From Mrakia gelida (Eukaryota > Basidiomycota > Tremellomycetes > Cystofilobasidiales > Mrakiaceae), in NCBI GenBank assembly GCA_024345305.1, contig BRON01000016.1, forward strand, positions 1,116,001 through 1,180,000: a DNA stretch of 64,000 bases, given 5' to 3'. The first letter of the stretch is position 1, and each line of letters begins with the position of its first letter. Shown piece after piece: positions 33,405-46,045 of the stretch. Below the pieces are notes generated by a model, which saw nothing but the letters and a program-made list of their open reading frames with translations, had not been told where the DNA came from and did no database searches. The position numbers and the translations under genes are program-made.

Positions 33405-36400
33405 TCACTCCTCCATCCTAACATCCTCCTCCCCATCTCGCCCCCCACCCACCTCCTTCCCCTCCTCCCTTCCAGGCTCCGCAAACGAAACCGGCTGAGG
33501 CAACGCGAGCGGCGCGAACTCCTCCTGGTAAGTCGAAGGACTGGCCTCCTGCCTCGCCTGAGGATGATGATCGTACTGCTGATGGATCGACGAGGAAGAC
33601 GACGAAGGGTATCCGTGACTCTGCTGATGCTGCTGGGGAGAGAGGTAGGTGTTCGAAGGAGGCGACCGATGAACGAGACCTGTCTCGGACGGTCGCTGAT
33701 CTTGGTGGTACGCCGGGTAGGCGGACGAAAGAGGAGGCCCTCCTTGAGCGGAGAGGGAAGACGGGTAACCACCTGGTCCGGCGGCGTAGGAAGGGTACCT
33801 CGATCCGGACGAGGACGACGAGGTGGGTTCGATCTGATCTCCTCCGGCGGGGAGGTAACTCTGACTCGAAACGCTCCCGGACCTGTTCATCCTCGTCGTC
33901 GAAGGGGGTTGAGCTCCTCCTCCTCCGTACATCGAGGGAGATCGGAAGTGTTGCTGGGAGGAAGGGTAGAGGGGAGGAGCTCCGTTGTTGGAGAGAGCTG
34001 GGGAGCTGACGTTCGAGGACGAGGTTGGGTAGCCTGGGTAGCCGCTCGACGACGCGTTCCCTCCTGGTCCGTCTCCGTAAGGAGATCGACTGATCGCGGG
34101 CGAAGAGGTGGCGTTGAGGGTTGGGACTCGGAATCGAGCTGATTGGGAGAAGCCTGGGACGACAGGGAATCCGCTGGAGGCGGGTTGAAGGGAAGGAAGA
34201 GCGGGAGGGAGAGGTGGGTGACCGTACTCGGACGTCGGCTGAGCCGTAGGAGGAGGTCCGAACGACGACGACGACTGTCCGAAGGTGAGAGGTTGGAGAG
34301 GGAGAGGAGCTGGAGCTGGAGAGTCGTATCGAGAGTCGTCTCCGTAGGGGTGGTAGGAGGATTGCTGGTGAGGATGTCCGACGAGGCCTCGAGCGCGCGA
34401 CGACGAAGGTCGACCGTCGTCCATGGGATGAGAGCCCTCGAGAGGTCCAGAAGCGTATTGATAGGATCCGCCTTGAGTTCGAGGAGGAGGAGGACCGTAG
34501 GAATCGTAGTGAGGTTGCTGCTGCTGTCGACCGTCGTGGTAGGAAGGGTATCCTCCTGCGTGTCCTCCTCGCCCTCCCTCGTACGAAGAGTACCTCGATC
34601 CTCCAGGAGGAGGTCCAGGCATCCCTCCTCCTCCTCGATCTCGACTGTAGTAGTCGTCGTAGACGGGCTTCGAGCTCATGGGCAGTCCCCTCTCGTACTC
34701 GTCTCGCTCCCTTCGTCGGTTGTACTCGTCCTCCTCGTCCTCACTCGCTTCCTCATCCTCGTCCTCCTCTTCCTCGTCTCCCTCCTCCTCCTCGTCATCG
34801 TCCTCATCTTCCTCGTCGCTACCCATCGGTTCGTTGTCCTCGTCGGGGTACTGGTGCTGATACTCGTGGTGCTGCTGCTGTTGGTGACGATGGAGTCGAG
34901 CGTTGGGAGGAGGGACATAGTCGCGTCCGAGGAGTTCTGCTGGGAGGTTCAAGACCCTGGGATCCGGTCTCGGGTTCGATCCTTTCGGCCTCCTCGTTCC
35001 TCCCGACTTCTTCTTCTTGACGATCCCAGAAGCAGCAGCCTCGGCAGCTCGAGCGAGTCTCGCCGCCTTCGCGAGTCCAGGGGGAGGTCGTTTGAGCGGG
35101 CCTTCTCCTCGATCCGCTCGTTCGTGAGTCTTGATGTGTTGAGTGAGGTTGTCGCTTCGACTGAAGGACTTCCCGCATCGACCGCATCCGTACGGCTTCT
35201 CCATCGTGTGAGTTCGGACGTGTCGTTTGAGGTGTTCGAGACGTTTGAAGAGCTTGCCGCAGGAGAAGAGAGGGCAGGCGAAGGATCGACTTCCTCCTAG
35301 TTCGGTGGGAGGGATGGGTTGGACTCGATGAGCGATGACGGGTGTTTGAGTGGGAGGTTGAGAGGAGGAAGAAGATGGAGAAGGTGCGGAAGTGGCTGAT
35401 CCTCCTGGGAGGTGTTGATTCATGAACGACGAAGCCGCGAGGACGGGAGGCGCGTCGACTGGGATGGCTGGAACGACCCCTGGAGGAGGTTTGGTGGAAG
35501 GGTGTCGAATGCTGAGGTGAGACTGAGGTTGAGGTCGGTTGGATTGGCTGGGAGAGGGAGGAGGGAGTCGGTTGAGTTTCGGTGCTCCCAGAGCTGGTCT
35601 CTTCGAGAGCTTCCTCGCCGATCCTGCTTCAACGCTCGCGCTGCCTCCTCTGACCATCTCTCCCTCATAGTCGTCGTCGTCGATCTCGTCGATCTCCTCC
35701 TCTCCGTCCGATCCAGAACCCAACGACTCGTCGTCGCCGCTGCCTCCCTCCTTCGAGACCTTCGAGTCTCTTCCACCACTCCCTGGTGAACCTCCGCTCG
35801 CCTTCCTCTTCCGAAGCTTGTAGCTTGGACTCCCGTCGAAGATCGAGTAGGTGAGAGCGTTGGCTCTCGGATCGGTGAACGTCGCTGGTCGAGGAAATTC
35901 CTGGCCTGCTGAAGGGTACGACGACGACGACGAGCTGGCTTGTGGTTGGGATTTGGGAGGAGGAGGTCGAGAGTAGGACGAGGAAGGTCGTTGGTACTGC
36001 TGCGGCTGCTGGTCTTCGTATCCGTTCGAGGGAGGAGGTCCTCCGTAGGAAGAGTAGGAGCCGTTCGATGGTCGACCTTCGCCGTTGGGAGGACCGGGCG
36101 GATTCGACGACGATTGGTAGGACGGGTAGCTAGGGTAGGGGTTTCCGTCGTAGATTCGTCCGTTTCCTTCGACCTTGTTGGAGGACTGAGGACGAGCGGG
36201 ACCGTCGTGGCTGTACTGAGGGTTTGAAGGAGGAGGGAGGGTCGATGAGGAGGAGGTGGACGCGTTGGCAGCGAACTGTGGTCGACTGGATCCTGAAGTC
36301 GAACCTTCGACGTCGGATGCGTCCTGTAGACAGGATGAGGGACAAATAGAAGAGGAGAGTCAGCTCAAGGGTCCGAGGCCGAGAGAAGAACGAGGGTGCG

Positions 36401-38260
36401 ACTCACGTCGTCGGAGGGAAGAGGGATCCCAGCGGCGTGAGAAGCAGCGGCTTCGAGACCTCCGTTCTTTCCAGCAAACTGCTCGTACAGGCTTCGCTTG
36501 GGATCGTATCTGTTTCGAAGAAGAGGAAGAGAAGACATGGGTCAGAACGAAAAGATACAGATAAGAAAAGACTGGCATGTGCTTCAAAGACTAACCGGAA
36601 GCTCCTAGCAGGCTCTCCTGCCACCGTCGTCGTTGGTTCTTGTCCTCCCTTCTCTCGCTTGAGGTCTCGTTCGAGAGCGTCGAGGAAGAGTCGATCGTGA
36701 GGGACGGAGAACCTGTTCATTTTCGAAGTGAGACGAGGTCGGAAAGAAAAAGAAGAAGATCAGCTCGAGCCTTCTCTCGAGATGGACGTCGAGACTCACC
36801 AGTAGAAGACCTTCTGCTTCTTCTGCGTTCGAATGCAGTGGTGCTTGAAAAGAAGGTCAAGGAAGGGCGACTGTGCGAAGGAAGAGAGAACAAAGGAAAT
36901 CAGCAACCGACGGAGTTGAAGATGAGAGCGGAGTGCGGAGAGAATGAAGTAGATTGAAAAAGGAGAAGGGAGGGAAAGAAAGGGTTCGAACGCGCGACTG
37001 ACCTTTGGATCCTCGAGACAAGCGTCCGACCCAGGCTTGAGGTTCCTCAGATCACTGAAGATCCCTTCCTCGAACTTCTTCATGTTGGTGACGGGTCGAG
37101 CGAACGCCTCGAATCGGAAGACCAAGGCTCGAACTGCAGGTGAAAAGGACGAGAGGTCGAAGTCAGCTCGCGCTCCTGTTTTTTCTCCAGCCGAGAGCCT
37201 CTAAAAGGAGAACGGGTAGAGAACGACCACTAACCGATGTCCGTTCCCGACACATGGTACAACCCTCCCCACAATACACAACTGACATGCTCTCCGTTCG
37301 GTAGGAGGAACCTGTTGATGGCTGGATGAGGCGAGCTCATGGGAGTCGCGAAGGCTGGGTTGGAGAGGAACTGAACGTCCGTCATGGGTTGAGCGACCTT
37401 CTTTCCTCGCTGACCGGTAGGAGGAACGTAGGTTGCTGCTGGTGCGACGGCGGTAGATGAGGAGGAAGGGTCGGCGTCGGCAGGGATGGTGGGAGGAGGA
37501 GCAGCTCCTGCGAGCGCGCATGGCTCGTGAGGACCTTGTTGCCAACGCGAAGGAGCGGTCGCGAGGAACTGTTTGGGGAAAAAAAGAGGAGGAGAGTGAA
37601 GGAAAGAAGAAAGACGAGTCAACTTCTACGAAGGAAAGCGAGGGTCGAGGGAGAGGAGAGGTCGAAGGGAGGGGAGAGGAGTGTTTGGTTTTGGGCTCGT
37701 CGTCCCTCCCTTTCACCTCGTCCTCCCTCGTCCTCCTCCCCTCCTCCTCCTCTGCCGAATGGGTCCGAAGTTGAGGGAAGAAAGGAAAGGAGGATGAGGT
37801 TGAATAGAAATGAACTCACGAACTGAAGTCTTCCTAGATGAGCGACCAACTCTGCCTCTCTGACGTGCAGCTCTCTTGGAGCGATGTAGGTCGTCAGAGT
37901 GCCGCTCGACTCTGAGATTCCAAAGTTGGTGTACGACCGAGCTGAAGGAGGAGGAGGAGGAGCTTGCGCTGCTGAGGATGCTCTAGGACGAGCTCGAGGA
38001 GGAGGAGTGGGTTTCGGGGAAGGTTGTGGGAGGAGGTGAGCTGGTCGTTGAGCTTGACGTTGGGAGTGTCGAACTGGAGCTGGCGGGGGAGGAGAAGGAG
38101 GAGGGAGGTGGGTGGGTTGAGAGCTGGCTTCGTTCAAAGGATCGTCCGTAGAAGCAGCTAGCTCGGAAGGTGGAAGGGTGGTGGTAGTGGTAGTGGTGGT
38201 GGTGTTGGCGTCCGAGGAGGAGGAGACCGAGTTTTGGATGGTTGAGCTCGATTGAGACAT
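33405..38260 (-). CDS. STE12: Transcription factor Ste12 with two C2H2 zinc fingers
   Basis: Seven exons (37820-38260, 37235-37568, 37003-37133, 36800-36870, 36596-36712, 36407-36509, 33405-36323) give 1371 aa. The Ste12 DNA-binding domain starts around residue 230: [48 protein letters not shown], then [20 protein letters not shown]. Further on (about residue 800) sit two C2H2 fingers, [21 protein letters not shown] and [19 protein letters not shown]. The rest is Ser/Pro/Tyr-rich with an Asp/Glu run (34720-34830). Ste12 acts in the nucleus downstream of mating and filamentation MAPK signalling. The homeodomain-like plus C2H2 layout is usual outside Saccharomycotina. Divergent from the UAF30-like gene. 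Confidence 0.96.
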
Positions 38261-38926
38261 GGGAGGGGAGGGGGGAGGAAGAGAGAGAGAAGAGAAAGGT
38301 GGACGGCTCCGGGTCGATTACTGAAGAAGAACAAGTGCTGGAAGGATGGTGGTGGAAGAGAGGAAGGGAAGGAGTGTGGGTTGGGTTGGACGAGAGGGTT
38401 GAACAGATGGGAAGGGAAGGGGAAGGGAAGGGAAGGGAGGTCGAGGAAGAAGGGGAGGAGGGAGCTCAAGAGGATGAGTTTGAGGAAGATGGACGATGGA
38501 GAGGAAGAAGAGGCAGAGGAGGACTCCGGATGTCTTTCCTTGGGATGAATTGGGAGCGATGTTTGTGTTCTCCAGCCTGTATGGGGGAGAGAAAGGGGCG
38601 GGTCCGGGCGAGGGGGGGTGAGGAGAGGGTGGAGTTGGAAGGGAAGAGGAGCGAGGAGCGAGAGAGCCAGAGCCCCTGCAAGAGCGATCTCCTGCGAGCA
38701 AGGGGCAAACGAGCGACAAGAAGATCTTCCACTCTTTTTTATCTACTCCGTCCCCATCCAAATAGAGTTTTCGATCTCGTAGAGAATCTATAAAACACGG
38801 AGTCAAAAATCTAGAACGGTGAAACGAGCCTCGAACGTCGACGCTCCTGCCCCCTTCCTGTTTCGCTCCTCTCCATCCACCACGAACTCAACCTTCTTTC
38901 TATCCCTTTCCTTCCTCATCTTGGAC
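38261..38926. promoter_or_regulatory. Divergent promoter, STE12 / UAF30-like
   Basis: 666 bp between start codons with GGAAGG-type purine repeats (about 38405-38450) and a TTTTTTATC T-run near 38733. No specific binding site is claimed. Confidence 0.5.
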
Positions 38927-41038
38927 ATGTCTCTCGACGAGCTCGAACCCTTCATCAAGAAGCACCTCCTCGTATCCGATAGAACCAAGACGTATGTGAA
39001 GATTTTCCTACCTCCTTCCAACGTTCCCAGCAGAAGCTGACCTTCGCGAGCTCCTCCTCCCTCTCCTCCCTCCCCTCCAGTTCCGCGAAGGCGATTCGCA
39101 GGCTGCTTCTACAGGACAAGAAGGCGACCTACGAGCTCAACTGGATAGGTCAGAACAAGGTCATCGTCGACAAGTTCGTGAGTACTTGTATACTTTTTGT
39201 CTTCGAACGAGCTGGATGGGGGTAGAGAGAGGGGAGGGCGGTGTGGAGCTGACCTTCTCCTCCTCCCCTCCTCCGTTCTCCTCCTTCCCTTCTTCTCCTC
39301 AGATAACTGAAATCTCGAACCAACTCGACTCGGAACCCAACTCGGAAGAAGAACATCATCCCTCTCCTCCTCGAAAAGCTTCCTCCTCCAGCAAGAACCA
39401 CATCCACCACTTCCCTCCTCCCCAGCGACCTCGACCTCGTTCGGACTCCAACGCCTCCTCCCTCTCCTCCTCCTACACCGCCGCTTCATCCCAATCTCAA
39501 GGTCCTCTTCAAAACAAAAGATCCCCCTCCCCAACAGCCTCCATCTTCTCCATCTCCTCAGACATCACAACCTCCTCCACTTCCTTCCTCAACACCAGCA
39601 AACTCCCTGTCGCCGCCTTCTCGCCCGAACAGCTCGCGGATCGACTTCGACTCCCTCCTCTCTCGTACAGGGAACAGGTCAAAGCAGACAACCTCGAAAC
39701 CATCTTCACCTCGGACACCTTCCAGCAAGCTACCTCCCTGGCGAGTCAGAGCATTCCCAAGGCAGGAGGAGGAGGAGGAACGAAGGTCGTCGCGGCTGAG
39801 GTGGACGAAAGCTACCCAACGTGGGAGACGGGGAGTCCGAAGAACGAGGACGACGAGAAGGACGACGATTTTGAGGAGAGACTGGACGAGCTGGGAGAGA
39901 TGATGCAGATCGCTCAGAAGGGAGGGTCGAGGAAAGCTATGAAGAAGCTCACCGCCGTCCACGCCGCTGGAGGAGGAGGAGTCTCGCCGTCCAAGAACGC
40001 CGCTCATCGAAGCTCCTTCGCCGAGGCTCAGGAGGAGGAGGGAACCAAGAAGAGGGCCTACTCGGAGGACCTTCCTCTGGCTAGTACGAAGAGGCACAGG
40101 AGGGATAGGCCTGGAGCTCTGCCAGAGTCGTCGATCGTCGAAGGGGAGGAGGGAGAGGCAGACGAGCTTGCGGTGAAGGAAGGGAAGGGGTTTAGGAAGC
40201 CTCACAACTTGAGCGGTGCGTTGCAGGAGGTGGTTGGCGCTTCAAGGGTGAGCTCTATCGATCTTTTCTAGATGGAGGGGAGGGTCGAGAAGGACAGACG
40301 AGAAGCTGACCTTCATTCGACGCGTCTTCGTCTCGCGTTCAGCTCTCGCGACCGGAGTGCGTCAAGGTGCGTTTTACTTCTACCTCTTCTGATAAAACGA
40401 GAATAATGGAGCTTACCCTGGCTTCATTATTGGCTCGGAACAGAGGATCTGGGCGTACATCAAGGCCAACAGTCTCCAGGTGAGTCGCGTCGTTGGCCTC
40501 CCTCGTTCTCGTTCGTCGGAAATCTTCTCGCCGACGCTGAGTATTTTCTCTTTTTTTTTTTCGCGCCACAGAAACCGTCCGACAAACGCTACATCATGTG
40601 CGACGACAAGCTCTTCGCGTTGTTCGCTGTTCCTGAGGTGAGCTTCGTCTTTCCCTCTCTCTCTTCGCGTCTCGCTCGTTCGGCTTTTCCCTTCTCCTCG
40701 TGACCCCTTCGCTAACCCCCTCCTTCTCTACATCCTGCCCCCCCATCTCGGAACTCTTACCCTCAGATCTACGCAAGTCCCTCATCATCTTCCTACTCCT
40801 CTCTCTCTCCTCGCTCTTTTCTCGAAACCCAACCTCTGACGCGTCTCCTCCCCCTCCTCCTCCTTCTTCCCCTTCGTTTTCTCGTCAGATGACCACCATG
40901 AACGTCATTCTCTCCAAGTCGTCCTTTGTTCCTCTCTCCTCTTCTCTCTCCAACTCTCCTGTCCATCCGTTCAACCGAGCTGACCTCCCTTCCTCTCCCT
41001 CCCACAAACGAAACAGGCATCTCCTCGCCGACGACTGA
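38927..41038 (+). CDS. UAF30: SWIB/MDM2-domain protein, Uaf30-like
   Basis: Eight exons (38927-38991, 39081-39177, 39303-40247, 40343-40366, 40444-40479, 40572-40637, 40889-40917, 41017-41038) give 427 aa. The N-terminus (LDELEPFIKKHLL...AIRRLLLQDKKATYELNW) resembles a DEK-C domain. A long disordered, partly acidic middle follows. The SWIB domain is split over six small exons: LSRPECVKRIWAYIKANSLQKPSDKRYIMCDDKLFALFAV, then MNVILSKHLL. In yeast Uaf30 belongs to the upstream activation factor that recruits RNA polymerase I to rDNA; SWIB proteins also occur in chromatin complexes. The donor of exon 7 (GTCGTC) is weak, but phase and domain content support it. Confidence 0.86.
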
Positions 41039-41103
41039 ACGAAACCGAACGCAGCCCTCCTCTCTCCCGCTCGCTCCCTCGCTCTCGGACTCTTCTCTAG
41101 CTC

Positions 41104-41152
<49 letters not shown>

Positions 41153-41982
41153 CCTTTCACGTCTTCTTCTCGTCTCGCCTTTTCGTTCTCGTTTCGAACC
41201 ACATCCTACCCGCTTAACACCTCTCGTGTTTTTCGTAGCTTCTCGCCATTCACACACGATCCGCCTGCTTTGATTCGTTTCGTTTCGCTGTCTTTTCTCC
41301 TCTCTCGTCCCCGCTCGTCGCGTCGTCTTTTTGATCGTTTCCACTCGTCCTCTTCCCTCTCTTTCTGCCTTTCGGTTCGACCTGCCCACCCAATCCAACT
41401 CGCTCATACCTCGCCTTGACCCTTTGATTTTGACCTTTGATCACATACCACTTTCGTTTCGCGTCTTGGTCGAGGAGACAAAGAAGGAAAAGGAGGAGGT
41501 CGGCGGTGCGATGCGTCTCGTCGTTCGTTTGATCAGCTCACAAGCTCGATGGGCGAGAGCTGTCAGTCAACGTCCAACACCCACACGACGCAAGTAGGAT
41601 GAACCTACAGCTGACCTGTATCTTGATCTGCTTCTCAGTTCATACCCAGGTCTCGCTCGGGAAACAGAAGGAAGGACGAACGAAGGGCGCTTGAGAGAAG
41701 GGCGAGAGATGGTGCCAGCTCGACGTTTCCTCCTTCCCTCCCCCCCCCTCCTCTCCTCGTACTGACATCTCTCTCGCCGCTGACGACTCCTTCCCACTAC
41801 CTTTGCAGGCCTCCTGACTAGGACTCGGACTCAAAACCAGAAGTTTCTCTCTTTAAGCGAATCAACAGCAGAAGATCCGGCCGACCTCCTCGCCGTCCCC
41901 CCTCTTCCCTCCCTCCAAACCTGTCCATCCACCCATCTCTCTTCCTTCCCTTCAAACCATCACCACTCTCCTTCCCTTCACA
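41039..41982. other. Intergenic with CT microsatellite and possible leader introns
   Basis: 3' region of the UAF30-like gene and 5' leader of the Hsp70-like gene. Plausible leader introns end at CAG near 41639 and 41809 (CTGACC and CTGACG upstream). No protein gene supported. Confidence 0.5.
41108..41150. repeat. (CT)n microsatellite
   Basis: About 20 consecutive CT dinucleotides just downstream of the UAF30-like stop codon. Confidence 0.95.
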
Positions 41983-44900
41983 ATGAAAAAATTCCTAGGC
42001 ATCTCCTCCTCCAAGAAATCCAAATCGCACCAGTCCCAGTCCCACCAGTCTCAACTTTCCCAAACCCAACCTCAACCTCAACTCGCCCTCCTCAGCTCCT
42101 CCTCCACTCCTCCCTCCTTCGCCTTCCAGCAACAACAACCCTACCCCTACCCAACCCCACCACCTTCAACTTCAACTCAAGCGTACTCCCCTTCGCCTGG
42201 GATCTACAGACCCACGCCTGTGAGGTGGGATCAGGAGCGAGGAGGGGGAGGGATGGCGGCGATGGGAGCAGGAGTGAGGGAGAGAGAAAGGGAGGACAAG
42301 TTGAGCGTTAGTATTGATTTGGGGACTACGTTTTCGGGGGTGGTGAGTGGAGTGTCTTCTTCCATGATGTCTCTCGTGGTTTGGGAGGAGGATCGCAGGA
42401 GGGGGAGGGGTCAGCGAGGGAAGGGAGGAAGCGTTGATGTTGAGCTCGAACGGAAGCTGACGACGGTCGAGCGCCGTTCTCGGTTGGGCTAAGTAGGCTT
42501 ATGGATCTTCGAGAATCGCTTCGGGGCAGGTGCAGCAGATCTTGGTAAGTTCTCGCACGTTTCTTTCTCTGATTCGGTCGGAAGAATGCCTGTGGGAGAG
42601 ATGAACTGAATGAGCTGACTTCGTCCGTTCGTTCCTTCGTTCGTTCGTCTGCAGCACTGGCCAGGCTCCTCCGAGACCTTTCGAAAGATCCCTACCACCT
42701 TGGTCTACTCTGTTCCTACGACGCCGATGAGCCAGCCTGAGGTGGTCGCGTGGGGACTGGAAGCGAAGAGCATGGGGATCGTCGTTGACGGAGGGTTGCA
42801 GAAGTGCGAGTGTGAGTTCGATCCTTCGTTCGTTCGGTTCAAGCGAGCGAGTTGAAGCTGATTGTCGTCGGTCTGTCGAGTGCAGGGTTCAAGCTCTACC
42901 TGGAGCCGAATGCTTTGAGGGATGGGATGGCTGCTGTGGATCCGAGGTTGCCTCCTTTGCCGGTGAGTTGGGAGACGCGTCTCGCGTCTCGCTTTGAGCT
43001 TCGAGTTTCGAGCCTCGAGAGCTGACCTTCCTGTTTTGATCGTTTCATCAGGCCGGAAAGTCGCCTCAAGATGTTATCGTTGACTTCCTTACCTGTCTCT
43101 GGGACTACGCGAAGGAGGAGATCACGAGAGAAGTTGGGTTAGTTGGAGATCTCGACACGTCAGTCCGACCCCTCTCGCTCCCCTTTCTCTTCTCTCACAG
43201 ACTCATGTTTGACCTTTTTCTTCGTTGTGGAATTCAGGGCCGACGTCTGGCTTACCGTTCCCGCCGCATGGGACGCGAGAGGGTGCGATCTGATGAGGGA
43301 GGCGGCGATTCGAGCTGGGCTGGTTCACGTAAGTTTCCCAACCTCCTTTCCTCAACTCAGAACGCGGCTTCCAATGACTGAACGGTCCGTCCCGCTTCTT
43401 TCAAACAGAGAGTTGGACCTCGAGATGTCGACTGGCGAGAGAGACTTCGAATCATCACGTTCGTCCCATCTCTTTGGCGCGAGCCTCGCTCGACGCGTCG
43501 TCCCTCCCTCTGACCTCTTCCTCCTCTCATCTTCTCTTCTCTTCGCAGCGAGCCTGAAGCAGCAGCAGTCCACTGTGCAGTTCTTACTCAACTTCACAAA
43601 CTTCGGATTTCTCAGACGTTCCTCATCTTCGACGGAGGAGGAGGAACTTGCGTTCGTTCTTGCTCGCGGACCTCCGTTCTTCGATCGACGCGTCGAGCTG
43701 ACCTTCCCCGCTCGTTTTCTTCGTTCCCTTTTTCGCCCGCAGGACCTCGCCACCTACCGTCTCATCGGAGCCTTATCAAGCCTCGAGATCGCCGAAGTCT
43801 GTGCCAGATCAGGCGCCAACTGCGGCTCTCTCTTCCTCGACCTGAGGTTTCGAGAGCTCGTCAAATCTCTTTTGCGGAATCATCCCGTTCATGTGAGTCG
43901 AGCCGACCCTTCCCTCTCTTGCACTCCCTCTCTGGGCTGATCTAAATCTGCAACCACGTCTTCTCGATTCCAGCTCGACCCACCCTCCCTCGCGAACTAC
44001 CTCCACTCCTTCTCCGAAACGGACAAGACCAACTTCCGAGGTCGAGAGGACGACAACACGTTCTTCCTCTTCCCAACCTTCAACTCGGAGGACTCGGATG
44101 ACCCAGCTGTGGGACTGATTAACGGAGAGCTGGCTATCAAGGGAAGTGTGCTCAGGAGAGAAGGTGAGTCGATCATCTCGTCTCCAGCGAACTCGACGCG
44201 ACTCGAACTGACCTCGTCTTCGATTTGATTTCCCAGTCTTTGACCCAGTCATCTCCGAAGTCCTCGATCTCATTCAAGGTCAGGTGGATAGGAACGGATC
44301 GAAAGGAGTCGACGCTTTGCTGTTGGTTGGAGGCTTTAGCGGGAGCGAGTATCGTGAGTGCTTTCGACTTTCGTCTCCCTTCTCTTCTCGGTCGAGTCGA
44401 GATCTGACGCTCTCTTATTTTTGCGCGAAAGTGTTCCACCGAATCGAAGAACAGTTCGGAAGCTCGATCAAGGTCATCGCTCGTCCAGCCGATTGTGGTT
44501 CGTCTTCGTCTTGTTTCGACCTCCTTCTTCCTCTTCCTTCTGTGCTGACTCTCCTCCTCTTCGTTTCTTTCAGACGTCGCGACAGTCCAAGGAGCAGCTC
44601 GCTACGGTCTCGCTCGTCGACCTCTGTTCGACCTCCTTCCCTTTCCTCCACTCCATTAGTCGCGTCTTCGTCTCCCTCGCCTCACCTTCCATCTTTCTTC
44701 CCTTCCCTCGCAGCGTTTCTTCCGTCATCGCTCCCAAAGGATACCTCATGAGGGTCAAGCTTCCAGCGGAGACGGAAGATGACAACATGAGGCAAGTGTT
44801 CGAGACGAAGGGAGTTCTCGACGCGTCTGACCTGTTATACTCTTCTCGCATCAGACCTGCCTACATCACCGAGAACAAGGCTGGGATTCCGGTGTGCGAG

Positions 44901-45655
44901 AATCGACTGCAGTATCTCTGCCACAAGGTCCGTTGTCGTCGTTTCCTCTCCCTTTTCGGCGAAGGAAGCGAGCTGACTTGGTCGAGCTTGTTCGACCAGG
45001 GAGCGATCCTTCGAAAGGGACAGAGGATCAAGACTCGGTTCGTCTCTCTCGCTCCTATCTGTCTTCTCCTCCCTCTCGCCGGAGCTGATTTCGAACGCCT
45101 CCCCTTCTCTTCCTCTCGAACAGGTTCTGCAAGGTTCGTCAACTTCGACCCAACTCGTTCGAGCCCTCCCCGACTGACCTTCGTCTTCGGCTCCCTCGTT
45201 TCGTCAGTTCTCAACCGACCCATCCGACAAAATCTTCGTCGCTGTGCTCTACACCACTGACTCAGACAAGACCATGCGCTACTCCGACGAAGGGGATACT
45301 GCTGAGTTCGTCCGTCCTTTCCTCTCGAAGACCTTCGACGCGTCGAGTTGCTGACTTTCGACCTCATTCTCCGACACACTCTGTCGCTGGACCGTCGATC
45401 TCTCTGGCCTCCCTTCGTTTCAGGAGAACATGCATCGAGGGTCGTTCGGGTTCTACACCGAGTTCGATCTGGGCCTGGAGTTGGACAGCGGTGAGTCGCC
45501 TTTCGTTCAGAGAGACGAGGAAGAGGGAGAGACGACGCGTGCTGACCGACCTCGCTTCTCTCTCGCTGCCCGGATCATCAACAGCTGAGGTTCGAGGTGT
45601 GCTCTTGGTGGACGACGAGGAGTGGGGAAGAGTCACGTTCGATTTCTTGCAGTAG
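41983..45655 (+). CDS. Hsp70-like ATPase of the HSPA12 type
   Basis: Twenty exons: 41983-42342, 42497-42544, 42655-42811, 42886-42962, 43052-43158, 43238-43328, 43409-43458, 43549-43651, 43743-43892, 43974-44163, 44237-44353, 44432-44494, 44574-44625, 44714-44791, 44855-44927, 45000-45037, 45124-45133, 45208-45309, 45424-45490, 45585-45655. They give 667 aa in one frame. After a Gln/Ser/Pro-rich N-terminus come the ASKHA motifs: phosphate-1 SVSIDLGTTFSGVAYGS (about residue 109), WLTVPAAWD, TEPEAAAVHC, phosphate-2 FLIFDGGGGTC and adenosine-loop LLVGGFSGSEY. A beta-rich C-terminus (FGFYTEFDLGLELDSAEVRG) follows. These proteins have an Hsp70 nucleotide-binding fold but no classical substrate domain. 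Exon 17 is 10 nt, and the intron after 44791 starts with GC. Confidence 0.9.
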
Positions 45656-46045
45656 CTTTCTATCAGTAACGAACGATCTCCATGACCGACGACAGCTTTC
45701 GCTTTTCCTCCCTCCCTCTCCGCCTCGACCTCCAAGTCCTATCCACTCCCCTCCGTCTGCACGAGTTTCAAAAAAAGAGGGGTGTCAAAACCCCAAATCG
45801 TATCCACCAGAAAACTAAGCTAAACCGAGCCAAAGCAAACCGAAACGAGAGAAAAAAGCGAGCGTCAGGGACCAACACGAGGGTCTTTGTATGTATACCT
45901 TCTTAGCTACGAGCGATGGGGAACGAAAGAGAAAGGAAACGGAGAAGGGAAGCTAAAATAACGAAACGAGAAGCGAGAAACGAGAAGGCTAAACTAAACT
46001 AGACGAGCGAGAGCGAGAGCGGAAGGGGGAGGGAGGGGAAGTCGT
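45656..46045. other. Convergent intergenic region
   Basis: A-rich 3' flank between the Hsp70-like gene and the Gly/His-rich gene, with GAAACGAGA repeats near 45838-45990. No gene seen. Confidence 0.5.

Noticed and set aside
33252..35300. Long plus-strand open frames (296 and 385 codons) opposite STE12
   Set aside because: They are antisense to conserved STE12 exons, composed of Arg/Ser/Val runs that mirror the Ser/Pro codons, with no domain or splice logic. They are a GC-bias shadow.
41108..41150. CT repeat as a telomere or transposon mark
   Set aside because: A plain dinucleotide microsatellite; no target duplications or transposase frames nearby.
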